From: Cognaticolwellia sediminilitoris
Lineage (GTDB): Bacteria; Pseudomonadota; Gammaproteobacteria; Enterobacterales; Alteromonadaceae
Direction: 5' to 3'
Length of the DNA stretch: 64,000 nucleotides
Assembly: GCA_002104535.1 (NCBI GenBank)
Contig: NBOG01000008.1
Span: forward strand, 1 to 64,000
In this document: positions 42,388 to 51,227 of the stretch, piece by piece
Layout of the letters: every line of letters starts with the position of its first letter
How positions within the stretch are numbered: position 1 is the stretch's first letter
Program-made: the position numbers and the translations under genes
The notes under the pieces: model-generated
Told to the model about the DNA's origin: nothing
The model's input: only the letters and a program-made list of their open reading frames with translations
The model's database searches: none

Positions 42388-42981
42388 ATGAATAAACCAT
42401 ATTCTCAAGCTTGTGAAAATAATAAAATCCATATTTTACCTTTATTGATAACCGCCTTTGAAGATTGTAAAAGCGTGTTAGAAATAGGCTCTGGTTCGGG
42501 CCAGCATTCGGTATATTTTGCCCCTGCGCTACCTTGGTTAACCTGGCAAACAAGTGATGTTCTTGATAACCATTATGGTATTAACCAGTGGCTAAAAGAG
42601 TTCCCCGCAGGTAATTTACAGCCGCCAATTGAGCTTGATCTGAACAAGTCTTGGCCGGTAACAAAAGTAGACGCTATTTATAGTGCCAATACACTGCATA
42701 TAGTCAGTTGGCCGTTAGTAGAAGCTTTTTTTTCTGGTATCGAAAAACACTTGAATATTAATGGCACTTGTTGCATTTATGGGCCATTTAATTATCAGGG
42801 CAAATACACCAGCGAAAGTAATGCTAACTTTGATCTCTGGCTAAAAGAGCGTGATAACGAAAGTGCGATTCGCGATTTTGAGGCTATTGTTGAATTGGCT
42901 AAAACTGCAGGTTTATCATTAAACAGCGACATTGAGATGCCAGCAAATAATCGTTTATTGATTTTTAAAAAGCTCAGTTAA
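42388..42981 (+). CDS. DUF938 SAM-dependent methyltransferase-like protein
   Basis: The 197-residue protein has the Rossmann motif I VLEIGSGSGQHSVYFA, typical of DUF938, and IYSANTLHIVSW, GPFNYQGKYTSESN and FDLWLKERD. It is probably an S-adenosylmethionine methyltransferase; the substrate is unknown. It starts 33 bp after the COG3146 gene. A strong hairpin at 43028-43077 ends the unit. Confidence 0.8.
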   Translation: MNKPYSQACENNKIHILPLLITAFEDCKSVLEIGSGSGQHSVYFAPALPWLTWQTSDVLDNHYGINQWLKEFPAGNLQPPIELDLNKSWPVTKVDAIYSANTLHIVSWPLVEAFFSGIEKHLNINGTCCIYGPFNYQGKYTSESNANFDLWLKERDNESAIRDFEAIVELAKTAGLSLNSDIEMPANNRLLIFKKLS

Positions 42982-43027
42982 GTTCAGCTAATTAACTTCC
43001 GTTAATTGAATATTTCTGCAATTAATA

Positions 43028-43077
43028 AAACGCTAAATTGTTATCGAATAACTCTTATCAGAAACAATTTAGCGTTT
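43028..43077. terminator. Long hairpin terminator between convergent genes
   Basis: A perfect 15-bp stem pairs 43028-43042 with 43063-43077 around a 20-nt loop. A- and T-rich edges on both sides suit termination of both the DUF938 gene and the minus-strand 56-residue gene. Confidence 0.7.
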
Positions 43078-43099
43078 ATCACTATTTACCTTATTGGCA

Positions 43100-43270
43100 T
43101 TAGTCAGGTACTTTTACTGAAACTTCAATTGATTTCGCATCGCCAGCTAACCACTTTTGTAAATAAATACTCCCCATTACCTCGGCTTTTCCTGGCTCTG
43201 GTACTTCTTTAAAGCGAATGCTATTTTTATTCTCTTTCTCAAAAACAAGTTTAACGTTAACTTCTGGCAT
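43100..43270 (-). CDS. Small conserved-looking hypothetical protein, 56 residues
   Basis: The ATG at 43270 has AAGGAA 5 nt upstream, so the protein is MPEVNVKLVFEKE and onward; a longer in-frame reading lacks a binding site. It is a charged beta-rich protein (KLVFEKENKNSIRFKEV, IYLQKWLAG, IEVSVKVPD) with no membrane segment. I recognise similar short proteins in varied bacteria but know no function. It follows the carboxylesterase gene with a 39-bp gap and is probably cotranscribed. Confidence 0.72.
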   Translation of the reverse strand: MPEVNVKLVFEKENKNSIRFKEVPEPGKAEVMGSIYLQKWLAGDAKSIEVSVKVPD

Positions 43271-43309
43271 TTTTATTCCTTCAATCTTAAAGCTCAACAA
43301 ATTAAAAAT

Positions 43310-43987
43310 TTAATTTAAGTTTAAACGCTCACTCAACCAAGTGGCGATATCTCTAATTTGTGTTGGGTGAACACTATGCGCCATTGGATAAGTTTGCCAT
43401 TTTACTGGGTAATTACTGGCTTTTAAGAGTTTATTCGCCATTTTACCAGCACTAAGCGGCACCACATCATCGTTATCACCATGTTGTTGTAAAATTTCTG
43501 TGGTGCTATTTGCTGCGCTTAACTGCTCAGGTAAACCTTCAGCATTGGGTAAGTAGCATGACAACGCCATAATACCGCCGAGCTTTTCAGGATAACGTAA
43601 GCCGGTAAATAAACTCATTACTCCGCCTTGGCTAAAGCCAGCTAAAATAATATTACTAGCCGCAATACCACTATCAATTTGCTCTTTTATTAAAGCCTTA
43701 ACTTTTACTTCTGATTCAAGTACCCCAGCCATGTCTGCACGGTTATGTAAATCCATGCTTTTTATGTCGTACCATGAACGCATTACATAGCCTTGATTGA
43801 TAGTTACAGGCTGCTCAGGTGCATGTGGAAAAATAAAGCGTACCGTATGATTTTGCGGTAAACGTAACTCTGGAACTATAGGTGCAAAACCAGCACCAGA
43901 GTCGCCCAAACCGTGTAACCATATAACGCAGGCTTTGGCAGGTAAAGTAGGCTCAACGGTAATTCGTTCTAACGGAACAGTAGACAT
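43310..43987 (-). CDS. Carboxylesterase/phospholipase-type alpha/beta hydrolase
   Basis: The 225-residue protein has the abhydrolase_2 (YpfH/carboxylesterase II) pattern: VIWLHGLGDSGAGF, nucleophile elbow LAGFSQGGVMS, aspartate in GDNDDVVPL and histidine in MAHSVHP. I chose ATG 43987 preceded by GAGAAG; a further upstream in-frame start is weaker. It hydrolyses short acyl esters or lysophospholipids and has no signal peptide. Substrate unknown. Confidence 0.87.
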   Translation of the reverse strand: MSTVPLERITVEPTLPAKACVIWLHGLGDSGAGFAPIVPELRLPQNHTVRFIFPHAPEQPVTINQGYVMRSWYDIKSMDLHNRADMAGVLESEVKVKALIKEQIDSGIAASNIILAGFSQGGVMSLFTGLRYPEKLGGIMALSCYLPNAEGLPEQLSAANSTTEILQQHGDNDDVVPLSAGKMANKLLKASNYPVKWQTYPMAHSVHPTQIRDIATWLSERLNLN

Positions 43988-44196
43988 GCTTCTCACTTTA
44001 TAAACGTTGCTAAAAATTGCCGATATCATAACGGTTATGTGTGTTAATTAAAATATATCGATGTCAGACAAATTAATATTTTTCACAGCTTTATGTAATC
44101 AAACATTAGTGCTAACAGATTAACGACAAAGCATTATTTTGATTGATCCCAGTCTCTAACAACAATACAGTAGGCGACAGTTATGAAAGCACATGG

Positions 44197-46902
44197 ATGA
44201 AGGAACAAAAAACACTTATGACATTCCCGAAAAAAACCATAACAGCTGTTGTTATCAGCTTAGTTATTCTCTTTGTAATTTATAACGCCCGTGTTGCGAT
44301 TATAAATAATGTTATCAAAAAAGAATTAGCGCCATTTCAATCATCAATTACCTGTGCAAATTTTCGCTTAACAACCAGCTTACAATTAAAAATTAGTCAT
44401 TTATGCCTGCAAACACCAAAAGCTGAGATTACAATTAACGATATGACCCTAACTTTCGATTTGGCGTCATCACAAAAAATCAAACGAATTAACATCGCCA
44501 ATTTATCTATTAAAGGCACGAATGAACTTTTTGAGCTACCGGAACAGCAAGAGAATACACCAACTCTCACTAAAGCAAAGTTACAAAGTCAATTACAACA
44601 GCTAGCGATAATTAACGCTCCTTTCGACTTAATGGTTTCATCGCTTAGCTACCTACCCTATTTTGATAAAATAACTCATGAAAATATTGAAAAACAGCCA
44701 TATACCGGCAGTTTATCTTTAGTAAGTAACACCTTAACTTTGACCTTAAAGGATGCTCAAGAAAATGTTTTTATCAATATTAATATTTCGACAAAAAATA
44801 GAACCAACCAGGTTACGGCTAAATTAAGCAGTAATATTAAGCCCCTTATTGATTTTGCATTAAAACATAAACTACCAATTTCACCGCGAGCTTTAGCGCA
44901 TTTACATGCTATCACCGCTACTGGTTTGTTCAATACCGAAGTAAATTATCAAAAAGATCTGCTGAGCCTCAACGGCCAACTCAAAAACCTCAAATTAATG
45001 AGCGCTGATAATATTGCAGCAATAATGCCCATAGCAATTTCAGGCGAACTTGATATTAATAGCGAGATAAACTTAGCTCATAATACTGAAATAAATGCAG
45101 ATAATACAGAGCTTGAGTTAGTCTTGAATTTTGCGCCCAAAAGCAAAATAATGGCCAATTTTAACCAACAAAGTTTACTCGACTACGTAAATCAAAACTC
45201 ATTCGATGCTGAGTTAAAAACCTTAATAGTAGACAACCCGATCACACAACTCAGTGTGCAACCCAAAGGCGAGTTAAGACTAAGTCCTAATCAGCAAGTA
45301 TTAACGCTTTCAAGCATAAATATCGAAGCCAGCAACAACCTTGCAATTCACCATATCGAGTTAAGTAATGACACTAATGAATCAGCACCAAGCAAGAAAT
45401 CGACTATTCACAGCCTTAACATAGAAGACATTGAGCTGAACTTTAAAACTTATATTGAAAATAGTTCGAATAAAAACCAAACAACCAATATGTCTAGTTA
45501 TGCTAAGGCAGACTTCGTCTTTAAAAGCCCTTTACTGATTTCATCTCTTAACAGTCTTACCCAAGCACCGGTTGAATTTAATTTACACGGCCGCGTTGAG
45601 CAGAGTCACCAGCAAACATCGATAGCGTTTATTGAAAATTCAACAATAACAAGTAATAACATTACTATCGCAGGCAAATCAAAAGCTGATAAATCAAAGT
45701 CTACTCAATCACAAATAAAGATTAAAAAAATTGAGAATAAACTACTAGGTGAAATTCACATTCAAGACAGCCAAAATATTCGCTTTAATGTCAGCATCAA
45801 ATCACAAGCAGATAATTTACGCGCGGCTAACATTATCGACATTAATAACTTAACGATAAATAGTGGTATAACGGGTGAATTAAGCGATATTAAAATAAGT
45901 ACCAATGCAACTGCTGACAATGTGCTGTTGGCTAATATGGCTGTTTCTGGCTCTGTAGATAAACCAACTATTACGATAACCGCAAACCAGTTGCCCTTAA
46001 CCGATTTATTAGCCCTTAAAATAAAATTACCGGCTAAAATTGCTCTTGTCGAAGGCGCATTGAGCTATAGCATAAAAGGACAAATCACTGATTTTAATAA
46101 TATACAAAACACGCCTTTAGCCATCGCAGTCGCAGTAACTTCACTGAGTGGTGAAATTGAAGGTATTTGGGTTCAAGAGCTTTATTGGCAGCAAAACTTC
46201 AACTACTTAGCGAGTAAATTAACTACTGTTGTTAGTCCTGAAAATGACAGTAAAGACTCAAAAGCCGATAATCTAACCGTGGCATTAATTGAAACAGCGA
46301 CACCCATTGCTAAATTATCATTTAACACTCATATCAGTTATGAAGAAAGTTTTAACTTTTCAGCCTCAAAGCTTAAGGGAGATATATTAGGCGGCAGTTT
46401 TTCAATTCCAACAGCACAATGGCCAATCAAGCACGGTCATTCAGTTGACGTTCAGCTTTCTAGTATAGACTTAGAACAAGTGTTAGCCTTAGACAAAAAA
46501 CAAGGCGTAGTAGTTACGGGGGAAATTTCAGGCCAATTACCAATTAAGTTTAACGGTGAAAAATTCACTATGGAACAAGGTGAATTGCACAATGTTAGTA
46601 ATGGTCTGATCCAAGTAATTAATAACCCAGCGGTTGAAAGCCTAAAAACTAGCAACACGCAATTAAAGTTAGCGTTTGATGCCCTACAGAACTTACACTA
46701 TCATCAACTGTCTTCTGATGTGTCAATGGCAGATGATGGCTACATGTTATTGAAAACTGTGATTAAAGGGCGTAATCCAGACATAGACAATGACGTTAAC
46801 CTAAATTTAAACTTAAGTTACGATTTACAAGGCTTACTTGAATCAATGTCAATTACCGATAAATTCGAAGAGCGCATTATTAAAGGTTTACAAAAAAATT
46901 AA
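44197..46902 (+). CDS. ydbH: YdbH-family intermembrane phospholipid transport protein
   Basis: The roughly 901-residue protein has one N-terminal membrane segment (TAVVISLVILFVIY) and a very long beta-rich periplasmic region, the form of AsmA-like bridge proteins. A dicarboxylate-like C-terminus contains LEQVLALDKKQGVVVTGEISG, QGELHNVSNGLIQV and NLNLSYDLQGLLESM, typical of YdbH. The operon continues with ynbE and ydbL, confirming identity. YdbH bridges the periplasm to move phospholipids to the outer membrane. ATG 44197 is chosen; ATG 44218 and TTG 44143 are alternatives. Confidence 0.9.
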   Translation: MKEQKTLMTFPKKTITAVVISLVILFVIYNARVAIINNVIKKELAPFQSSITCANFRLTTSLQLKISHLCLQTPKAEITINDMTLTFDLASSQKIKRINIANLSIKGTNELFELPEQQENTPTLTKAKLQSQLQQLAIINAPFDLMVSSLSYLPYFDKITHENIEKQPYTGSLSLVSNTLTLTLKDAQENVFININISTKNRTNQVTAKLSSNIKPLIDFALKHKLPISPRALAHLHAITATGLFNTEVNYQKDLLSLNGQLKNLKLMSADNIAAIMPIAISGELDINSEINLAHNTEINADNTELELVLNFAPKSKIMANFNQQSLLDYVNQNSFDAELKTLIVDNPITQLSVQPKGELRLSPNQQVLTLSSINIEASNNLAIHHIELSNDTNESAPSKKSTIHSLNIEDIELNFKTYIENSSNKNQTTNMSSYAKADFVFKSPLLISSLNSLTQAPVEFNLHGRVEQSHQQTSIAFIENSTITSNNITIAGKSKADKSKSTQSQIKIKKIENKLLGEIHIQDSQNIRFNVSIKSQADNLRAANIIDINNLTINSGITGELSDIKISTNATADNVLLANMAVSGSVDKPTITITANQLPLTDLLALKIKLPAKIALVEGALSYSIKGQITDFNNIQNTPLAIAVAVTSLSGEIEGIWVQELYWQQNFNYLASKLTTVVSPENDSKDSKADNLTVALIETATPIAKLSFNTHISYEESFNFSASKLKGDILGGSFSIPTAQWPIKHGHSVDVQLSSIDLEQVLALDKKQGVVVTGEISGQLPIKFNGEKFTMEQGELHNVSNGLIQVINNPAVESLKTSNTQLKLAFDALQNLHYHQLSSDVSMADDGYMLLKTVIKGRNPDIDNDVNLNLNLSYDLQGLLESMSITDKFEERIIKGLQKN

Positions 46903-46911
46903 GGAGTAAGC

Positions 46912-47094
46912 ATGAAGAAAATACTCACCGCAGTGTGCGCTATTTTTATAATAAGTGGCTGTACACATAGGGTAGAAGTTAGCGCCAAAGAACCGATTAC
47001 GATTAATTTAAACTTAAAGATTGATCATGAAATTAAAGTAAAAGTTGATAAGCAACTTGATGATATCTTTAGTGACGACAGCGACATTTTTTAG
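46912..47094 (+). CDS. ynbE: YnbE-family outer-membrane lipoprotein
   Basis: The 60-residue lipoprotein has a lipobox IISGC (about 13-17) then a short acidic mature part with INLNLKIDHEIKVKVDKQLDDIF. It matches YnbE in size, motif and position, 10 bp after ydbH. YnbE binds the C-terminus of YdbH by strand addition at the outer membrane to complete the transport bridge. The AAGGAGTAAGC site precedes its ATG. Confidence 0.92.
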   Translation: MKKILTAVCAIFIISGCTHRVEVSAKEPITINLNLKIDHEIKVKVDKQLDDIFSDDSDIF

Positions 47095-47103
47095 GAAGCA
47101 ACT

Positions 47104-47460
47104 ATGAATAAACTAACAAACAGCATCATCAAAAACGTGGTTAAAAAGTTAACTTATGCGGTATTACTTGCCTCAATGGCATTTTCAGCTTGGGCTACTT
47201 CTCTTGACGATGCCAAGCAGCAAGGTTTAGTCGGTGAAATGCCAAACGGTTATTTAGGCGTTGTGGTAGAAAGCCCTGAGGTCAATGAGTTGGTCAGCAG
47301 CGTTAATGAAAAACGTAAAAGTATTTACCTAAACTTAGCGCGAAAAAACAACATCACCATGGAGCAAATTACTGCTTTGGCGGGTGAAAAAGCGATAAAT
47401 AAAACTCAATCAGGGCATTTAATTAAAACTCCTGAAGGAAAATGGGTAGCTAAAAAGTAA
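47104..47460 (+). CDS. ydbL: YdbL-family periplasmic protein (DUF1318)
   Basis: The 118-residue protein has a signal peptide (AVLLASMAFSAWA) and the DUF1318 domain: SLDDAKQQGLVGEMPNGYLG, ARKNNITMEQITALAG and TPEGKWV. In E. coli, YdbL helps regulate the YdbH-YnbE bridge. It is 10 bp after ynbE and is followed by a strong terminator. Confidence 0.92.
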   Translation: MNKLTNSIIKNVVKKLTYAVLLASMAFSAWATSLDDAKQQGLVGEMPNGYLGVVVESPEVNELVSSVNEKRKSIYLNLARKNNITMEQITALAGEKAINKTQSGHLIKTPEGKWVAKK

Positions 47461-47516
47461 ACCCAGTTACGATAGACTATATAGATTAGCTACTATTTAT
47501 AAGTTAATTAGTGATC

Positions 47517-47545
47517 AAGGACCTGCTTTAAAACAGGTCCTTTTA
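47517..47545 (+). terminator. Terminator of ydbH-ynbE-ydbL operon
   Basis: AAGGACCTG (47517-47525) pairs with CAGGTCCTT (47534-47542) around CTTTAAAA, followed by TTAT. It lies 57 bp after the ydbL stop. Confidence 0.85.
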
Positions 47546-47614
47546 TCAATGTATAAAACATGAATAAATAACGCTTACTTGAGCAAACTACTTCACATAA
47601 AAATGGAGCTCTAA

Positions 47615-48022
47615 ATGAGATTGCATGGAACATCAAAAACTAAAGAGTCTAAATACAACGCTACGGTAGGCCTTTTCATTAGTATTGGAATGTTATTAGT
47701 TGCCTTAATGGCTTTTGATCTTTCTGAAATGCCTACTTTCGGCAAATTATTTATGATCTTTTGGATTGGTGCTGTTTGTGCTCAAATTTATCAATCTTAT
47801 AGAAACTCTGTTTTCTCAAACAAAAGTTTACATCAGGAAGTTACAGATCACGCATTCAAGATTGATGGTTACAAAGCCAATAAGCATCATAATACTAAAC
47901 CTGAAAAGGATTATGCTTTACGGTTAAGGAAATTAGAAAACTTATACAAAGATGGTTTCCTCACGACTGAAGAATATGAAGCCAAAAGGCAAGATATACT
48001 GGATGAAGACTGGGGAAGCTGA
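47615..48022 (+). CDS. SHOCT-domain small membrane protein
   Basis: The 135-residue protein has two membrane segments (about 22-41 and 47-65) and a C-terminal SHOCT motif, LENLYKDGFLTTEEYEAKRQDIL. SHOCT domains are short helical oligomerisation elements in membrane-linked proteins. GGAGCTCTAA precedes its ATG. Function unknown. It ends converging on the sigma-factor gene. Confidence 0.78.
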   Translation: MRLHGTSKTKESKYNATVGLFISIGMLLVALMAFDLSEMPTFGKLFMIFWIGAVCAQIYQSYRNSVFSNKSLHQEVTDHAFKIDGYKANKHHNTKPEKDYALRLRKLENLYKDGFLTTEEYEAKRQDILDEDWGS

Positions 48023-48073
48023 GGTATACTTGACTGGCATGCCATTGAACATGTTTCACTTTATTTTGTAAAA

Positions 48074-48607
48074 TTAACTTTCTACCTGATTAGACAAATA
48101 TTCAAGCACCCTTTTATGACGCATTTTTACTGCTGAAAGCTTCATATCAGCAATATCAGCAATTTCCTGAAAGTCTAATCCAGTTCGATAACGTAACAAC
48201 ATAATGTTACGGTCAACAAATGATAAACTTTCAAGCATGGTAGTCATTAAAGCAGCTAAATCATGTTCTTGTGGCATGTCTGCTTCAAGACTATCTAAGT
48301 AATCGTCATCGTATTGAAATAAATCCCAACGCCGCTCTCTTATTTTATTTATACATTCATGATGGGCGATTTTGAACAACCAAACTTTAAAAGAGACTAT
48401 CCATTTGAAACCTTTTAAATTTTTTAGCACTTTTATAATCGTTTCTTGCACTACATCTTCAGCGTCAGACTGGTTATTAAGCACTTTGGTACAATAGCCC
48501 TTTAATTTAGGCAAATAAGGGCTGATCAGCTGCTCAAAAAAGCGCGTGTCGTAAGGTAAGCCCTCTTGCACTAATGCAACAAGCTGACGTTCGTTAAACG
48601 AATTCAA
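48074..48607 (-). CDS. ECF-like RNA polymerase sigma factor
   Basis: The 177-residue protein has sigma70 region 2 (DAEDVVQETIIKVLKNLKGF, then FKVWLFKIAHHECINKIRER) and region 4 (LSFVDRNIMLLRYRTGLDFQEIADI, helix-turn-helix MKLSAVKMRHKRVLEYL). Regions 1 and 3 are missing, as in ECF sigmas. The only plausible start is TTG, with no visible Shine-Dalgarno, suggesting low expression or coupling. It lies 50 bp after the channel gene. No anti-sigma with a zinc or transmembrane signature is adjacent. Confidence 0.85.
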   Translation of the reverse strand: MNSFNERQLVALVQEGLPYDTRFFEQLISPYLPKLKGYCTKVLNNQSDAEDVVQETIIKVLKNLKGFKWIVSFKVWLFKIAHHECINKIRERRWDLFQYDDDYLDSLEADMPQEHDLAALMTTMLESLSFVDRNIMLLRYRTGLDFQEIADIADMKLSAVKMRHKRVLEYLSNQVES

Positions 48608-48657
48608 ATGAATGTTAACTAATGCTGTTTTTCATTGCTTTTAAATTCTGCCCATTA

Positions 48658-49482
48658 CTATTGTTTAATGACTTTATTAGTCAATAAAAAAGTATTAGGT
48701 ACAGTAACTACCTTCTCTTCTTCAACAATAACTTTACTGGCAACACTACCAATTGAAACAAGTGCACCTTTAACTTCGTTTACTTCAATATTGTCACCAA
48801 CTTGATACATCTCTCTAAGATAAACACCTGCGACAATTTCTTGTGCCATAGATTTAGTACCAATGCCCAGTGAGATTGCAGCCGCGAGGCCAATACTGGC
48901 AATAACCACCGAAATAATGCTATTTAAAAGCCAAACGTCTATATCGAGTTGTGTAATAGAAAGTGAAACTGTAATGACTATAATGATTCCGCGGCAAACT
49001 TCAGCAACAGAGTTGCCGTAATCAACTCCGGTATTTTTAGCCGCAATTTTAACGCCGTTATAAACAATTTGTGCGACAAAGAAACCACATAACATTACCG
49101 CTAACGCTGCAAGCAACTTAGGTAAAAAGAGTGCGAGTGTATCGATTAATCCAGACAACATACTAAGACCAACAATATCTAATGCCGCCAATAAAAATAT
49201 CAATAAAATAAATATAGAAATAATACTAGCGACGACTTGGCTACCTTGAACTTTTATTTCCATTTTAGTTAATAAAGTCGCTAATCCGAGTTTGTCTAAG
49301 AAGGTATTAAAACCAACTTTTATTAATGATTTATTTATAATACGTTTAACAACATTGGCAATAACCCAACCAACCAATAAAAACAATAATGCAACGATTA
49401 AATCAGGCATAAAAGTTACAACTTTATGCCAAATGCTCATTAGGCCGTTATATGTTTTCTCGGTGACATTTTCACTATTCAT
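48658..49482 (-). CDS. MscS-family mechanosensitive ion channel
   Basis: The 274-residue protein has four to five membrane segments (from PDLIVALLFLLVGWVIANVV) with the pore-like region ISVVIASIGLAAAISLGIG followed by AQEIVAGVYLREMYQVGDNI and a beta domain ending VTVPNTFLL. This is the compact MscS-type architecture. Its ATG overlaps the stop codon of the preceding small gene by one base (TAATG). It opens under membrane tension. Confidence 0.88.
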   Translation of the reverse strand: MNSENVTEKTYNGLMSIWHKVVTFMPDLIVALLFLLVGWVIANVVKRIINKSLIKVGFNTFLDKLGLATLLTKMEIKVQGSQVVASIISIFILLIFLLAALDIVGLSMLSGLIDTLALFLPKLLAALAVMLCGFFVAQIVYNGVKIAAKNTGVDYGNSVAEVCRGIIIVITVSLSITQLDIDVWLLNSIISVVIASIGLAAAISLGIGTKSMAQEIVAGVYLREMYQVGDNIEVNEVKGALVSIGSVASKVIVEEEKVVTVPNTFLLTNKVIKQ

Positions 49483-49718
49483 TATTTTCTCTCGCTATTT
49501 TTTGCCATGTTTTTAAAAACTGGCTGTAATATTTTCATAAAAATGCTAGCAAAAACCACCCAAATAGAGGCCATGCCTAACATGATTAAATCTTTGCTGC
49601 CTTGATTTACGTTGGCACTAGTTACTGCTCGCTTTACTAAATCTTCATCAGACGCCTTAAACGCAATATCATCTTCTCGTTTTAGCTCGTCAATTAAGCT
49701 TTGCTCTAAGTTGCTCAT
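49482..49718 (-). CDS. Small membrane protein before mscS-like channel
   Basis: The 78-residue protein has a charged N-terminal part (LEQSLIDELKREDDIAFKASDEDLVKRAV) and one strong membrane segment (LIMLGMASIWVVFASIFMKIL), then a basic tail. AGGGG lies 5 nt before the ATG. It is translationally coupled to the channel gene and shares a transcription unit with the sigma factor. Its topology (soluble N-terminus, single segment) would fit a small regulator of either neighbour, but no family is recognised. Confidence 0.72.
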   Translation of the reverse strand: MSNLEQSLIDELKREDDIAFKASDEDLVKRAVTSANVNQGSKDLIMLGMASIWVVFASIFMKILQPVFKNMAKNSERK

Positions 49719-50053
49719 ACTATCCCCTAGCAAAATAAGTCTGCTGCTTTAATTAATAACGTACATTTACGCAAAAAAGTCACAATATTTATTTTTATAA
49801 TAGTGATTATTCATTACTTTTGTATTTGTTGGCGCATTCTACCCTAGTTTTTACATTATTCGTCCCAACATATGGCGGTATAGCGTTATTTATCACCTGT
49901 TAGTATCAGTTGTAACGCTATATTGAATAGTCTTTAGTTAATAATGTATTAAAAAGTCTATTTAAAAATTTAATTTGTGACTTTTTCCAAATCCTTTCGT
50001 TATAGAAAGTAGAAATTAACAAAAGTTATTTAGACTTAAACAAGGAATTACCA
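49719..50053. promoter_or_regulatory. Divergent gap between the channel unit and the second ompA-like gene
   Basis: The 335-bp gap has no gene. It contains a perfect 10-bp inverted repeat (TATAGCGTTA 49879-49888, TAACGCTATA 49913-49922) around a 24-nt loop, with no T-tract beside it. It may be an operator for one of the divergent units, which include the sigma factor. Confidence 0.5.
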
Positions 50054-51109
50054 ATGAAAGCATTTAAAATCTCTCTACTCGCAGCACTTATCAGTTCACC
50101 ACTAGCTGCAGAAAATATTGATAAAACATGGGAATTAGGCGTGTTTGGCGACTATATAAAGTCGAGCACTAACAAAGAAGCTAAACTTGACTGGGATCAA
50201 ATGGAAGCAGGTAAATCAATTGGTATCGATTTACAAAAAGTGATTAACGACTACTGGGATATTCGTATTGAACTTGCCAAAACTCGCTATGACGTTAAAA
50301 ATGGCGGCGACAAAGATTACGGTACACGTGCTGGTATAGACGCTATTTATAAATTAGACGACAGTAACTTATATTTGTTTGCTGGTGTTAAACGCTTCAA
50401 CAACGTAAAGAGCTACAACGCGGTTAATGTTGGTGCTGGTTACAATATAGAAATGAGCGAACGTTTATCTTTATATACCGAAGCCGCTGTTTATAAAGAT
50501 CTTGATTACGGTTACACCGATCAAGGCATTAAGCTAGGTTTTAAATATGCCTTTGGCGATGTAAAGCAAGCTGCTGTGATCAGCAAACCAAAACCAGTAG
50601 TTAAGCCTGTTGTTGAAAAAGCGGTTTCTAAAGTTTTAGACAGTGACAATGATGGTGTTAGTGATGACAAAGACCGTTGTGCGAATACACCTGCGACTGT
50701 TAAAGTAGACTCTTTGGGTTGTACGTTATATTCAGAGCATGCAGCAGAAATTAAGCTTAATGTTAACTTTGCTAATAACAGCTCGATTGTTCAGCCAGCA
50801 TTAGTAAGTGATATTCAACGTTTAGCTGATTTCATGAAAGAGTACACTAACACGACTGTAGAAATTGAAGGTCATAGTTCTGCTGTAGGTAACGCTGACT
50901 ATAACTTAATGTTATCGCAAAAACGTGCAGACTCAGTTAAAAGCATTCTTGTTAATAAATTTAACATTGATAGCAGCCGTTTAACCACTAAAGGCTACGG
51001 TCAATCACAGTTATTATCAGAAGAAAATACAATTGCGGCGCACAAAATGAACCGTCGTGTTGTTGCTAAAATTTCTACTACAACTAAAAAAGTGGTAAAT
51101 AAAGGTTAA
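50054..51109 (+). CDS. OmpA-family outer-membrane protein with TSP3-like linker, second copy
   Basis: The 351-residue protein has a short signal peptide (LLAALISSPLAA), a beta-barrel-like half, a Pro/Val/Lys linker, a calcium-type repeat DSDNDGVSDDKDRC, and an OmpA C-terminal domain with IEGHSSAVGNADYNL and NRRVVAKI. ACAAGGAAT precedes the ATG. It is organised like the protein encoded at 24072-25157 but clearly diverged. Two hairpins follow at 51126-51213. Confidence 0.88.
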   Translation: MKAFKISLLAALISSPLAAENIDKTWELGVFGDYIKSSTNKEAKLDWDQMEAGKSIGIDLQKVINDYWDIRIELAKTRYDVKNGGDKDYGTRAGIDAIYKLDDSNLYLFAGVKRFNNVKSYNAVNVGAGYNIEMSERLSLYTEAAVYKDLDYGYTDQGIKLGFKYAFGDVKQAAVISKPKPVVKPVVEKAVSKVLDSDNDGVSDDKDRCANTPATVKVDSLGCTLYSEHAAEIKLNVNFANNSSIVQPALVSDIQRLADFMKEYTNTTVEIEGHSSAVGNADYNLMLSQKRADSVKSILVNKFNIDSSRLTTKGYGQSQLLSEENTIAAHKMNRRVVAKISTTTKKVVNKG

Positions 51110-51164
51110 GTAAAAACTAACTTTTGATAACAAAGCTAATGCAAGCGTTGTTATCCTTATAATC

Positions 51165-51212
51165 ATGACATTACCGGCGAGATATTTGCGTTTCGGTAAT
51201 GTCATTTTTTTT
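51165..51212 (+). terminator. Terminator of the second ompA-like gene
   Basis: ATGACATTACCG (51165-51176) pairs with CGGTAATGTCAT (51194-51205), followed by eight T. A weaker hairpin (GATAACAA 51126-51133, TTGTTATC 51148-51155) precedes it. Confidence 0.87.
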
Positions 51213-51227
51213 GCCTATTAACTTTAA

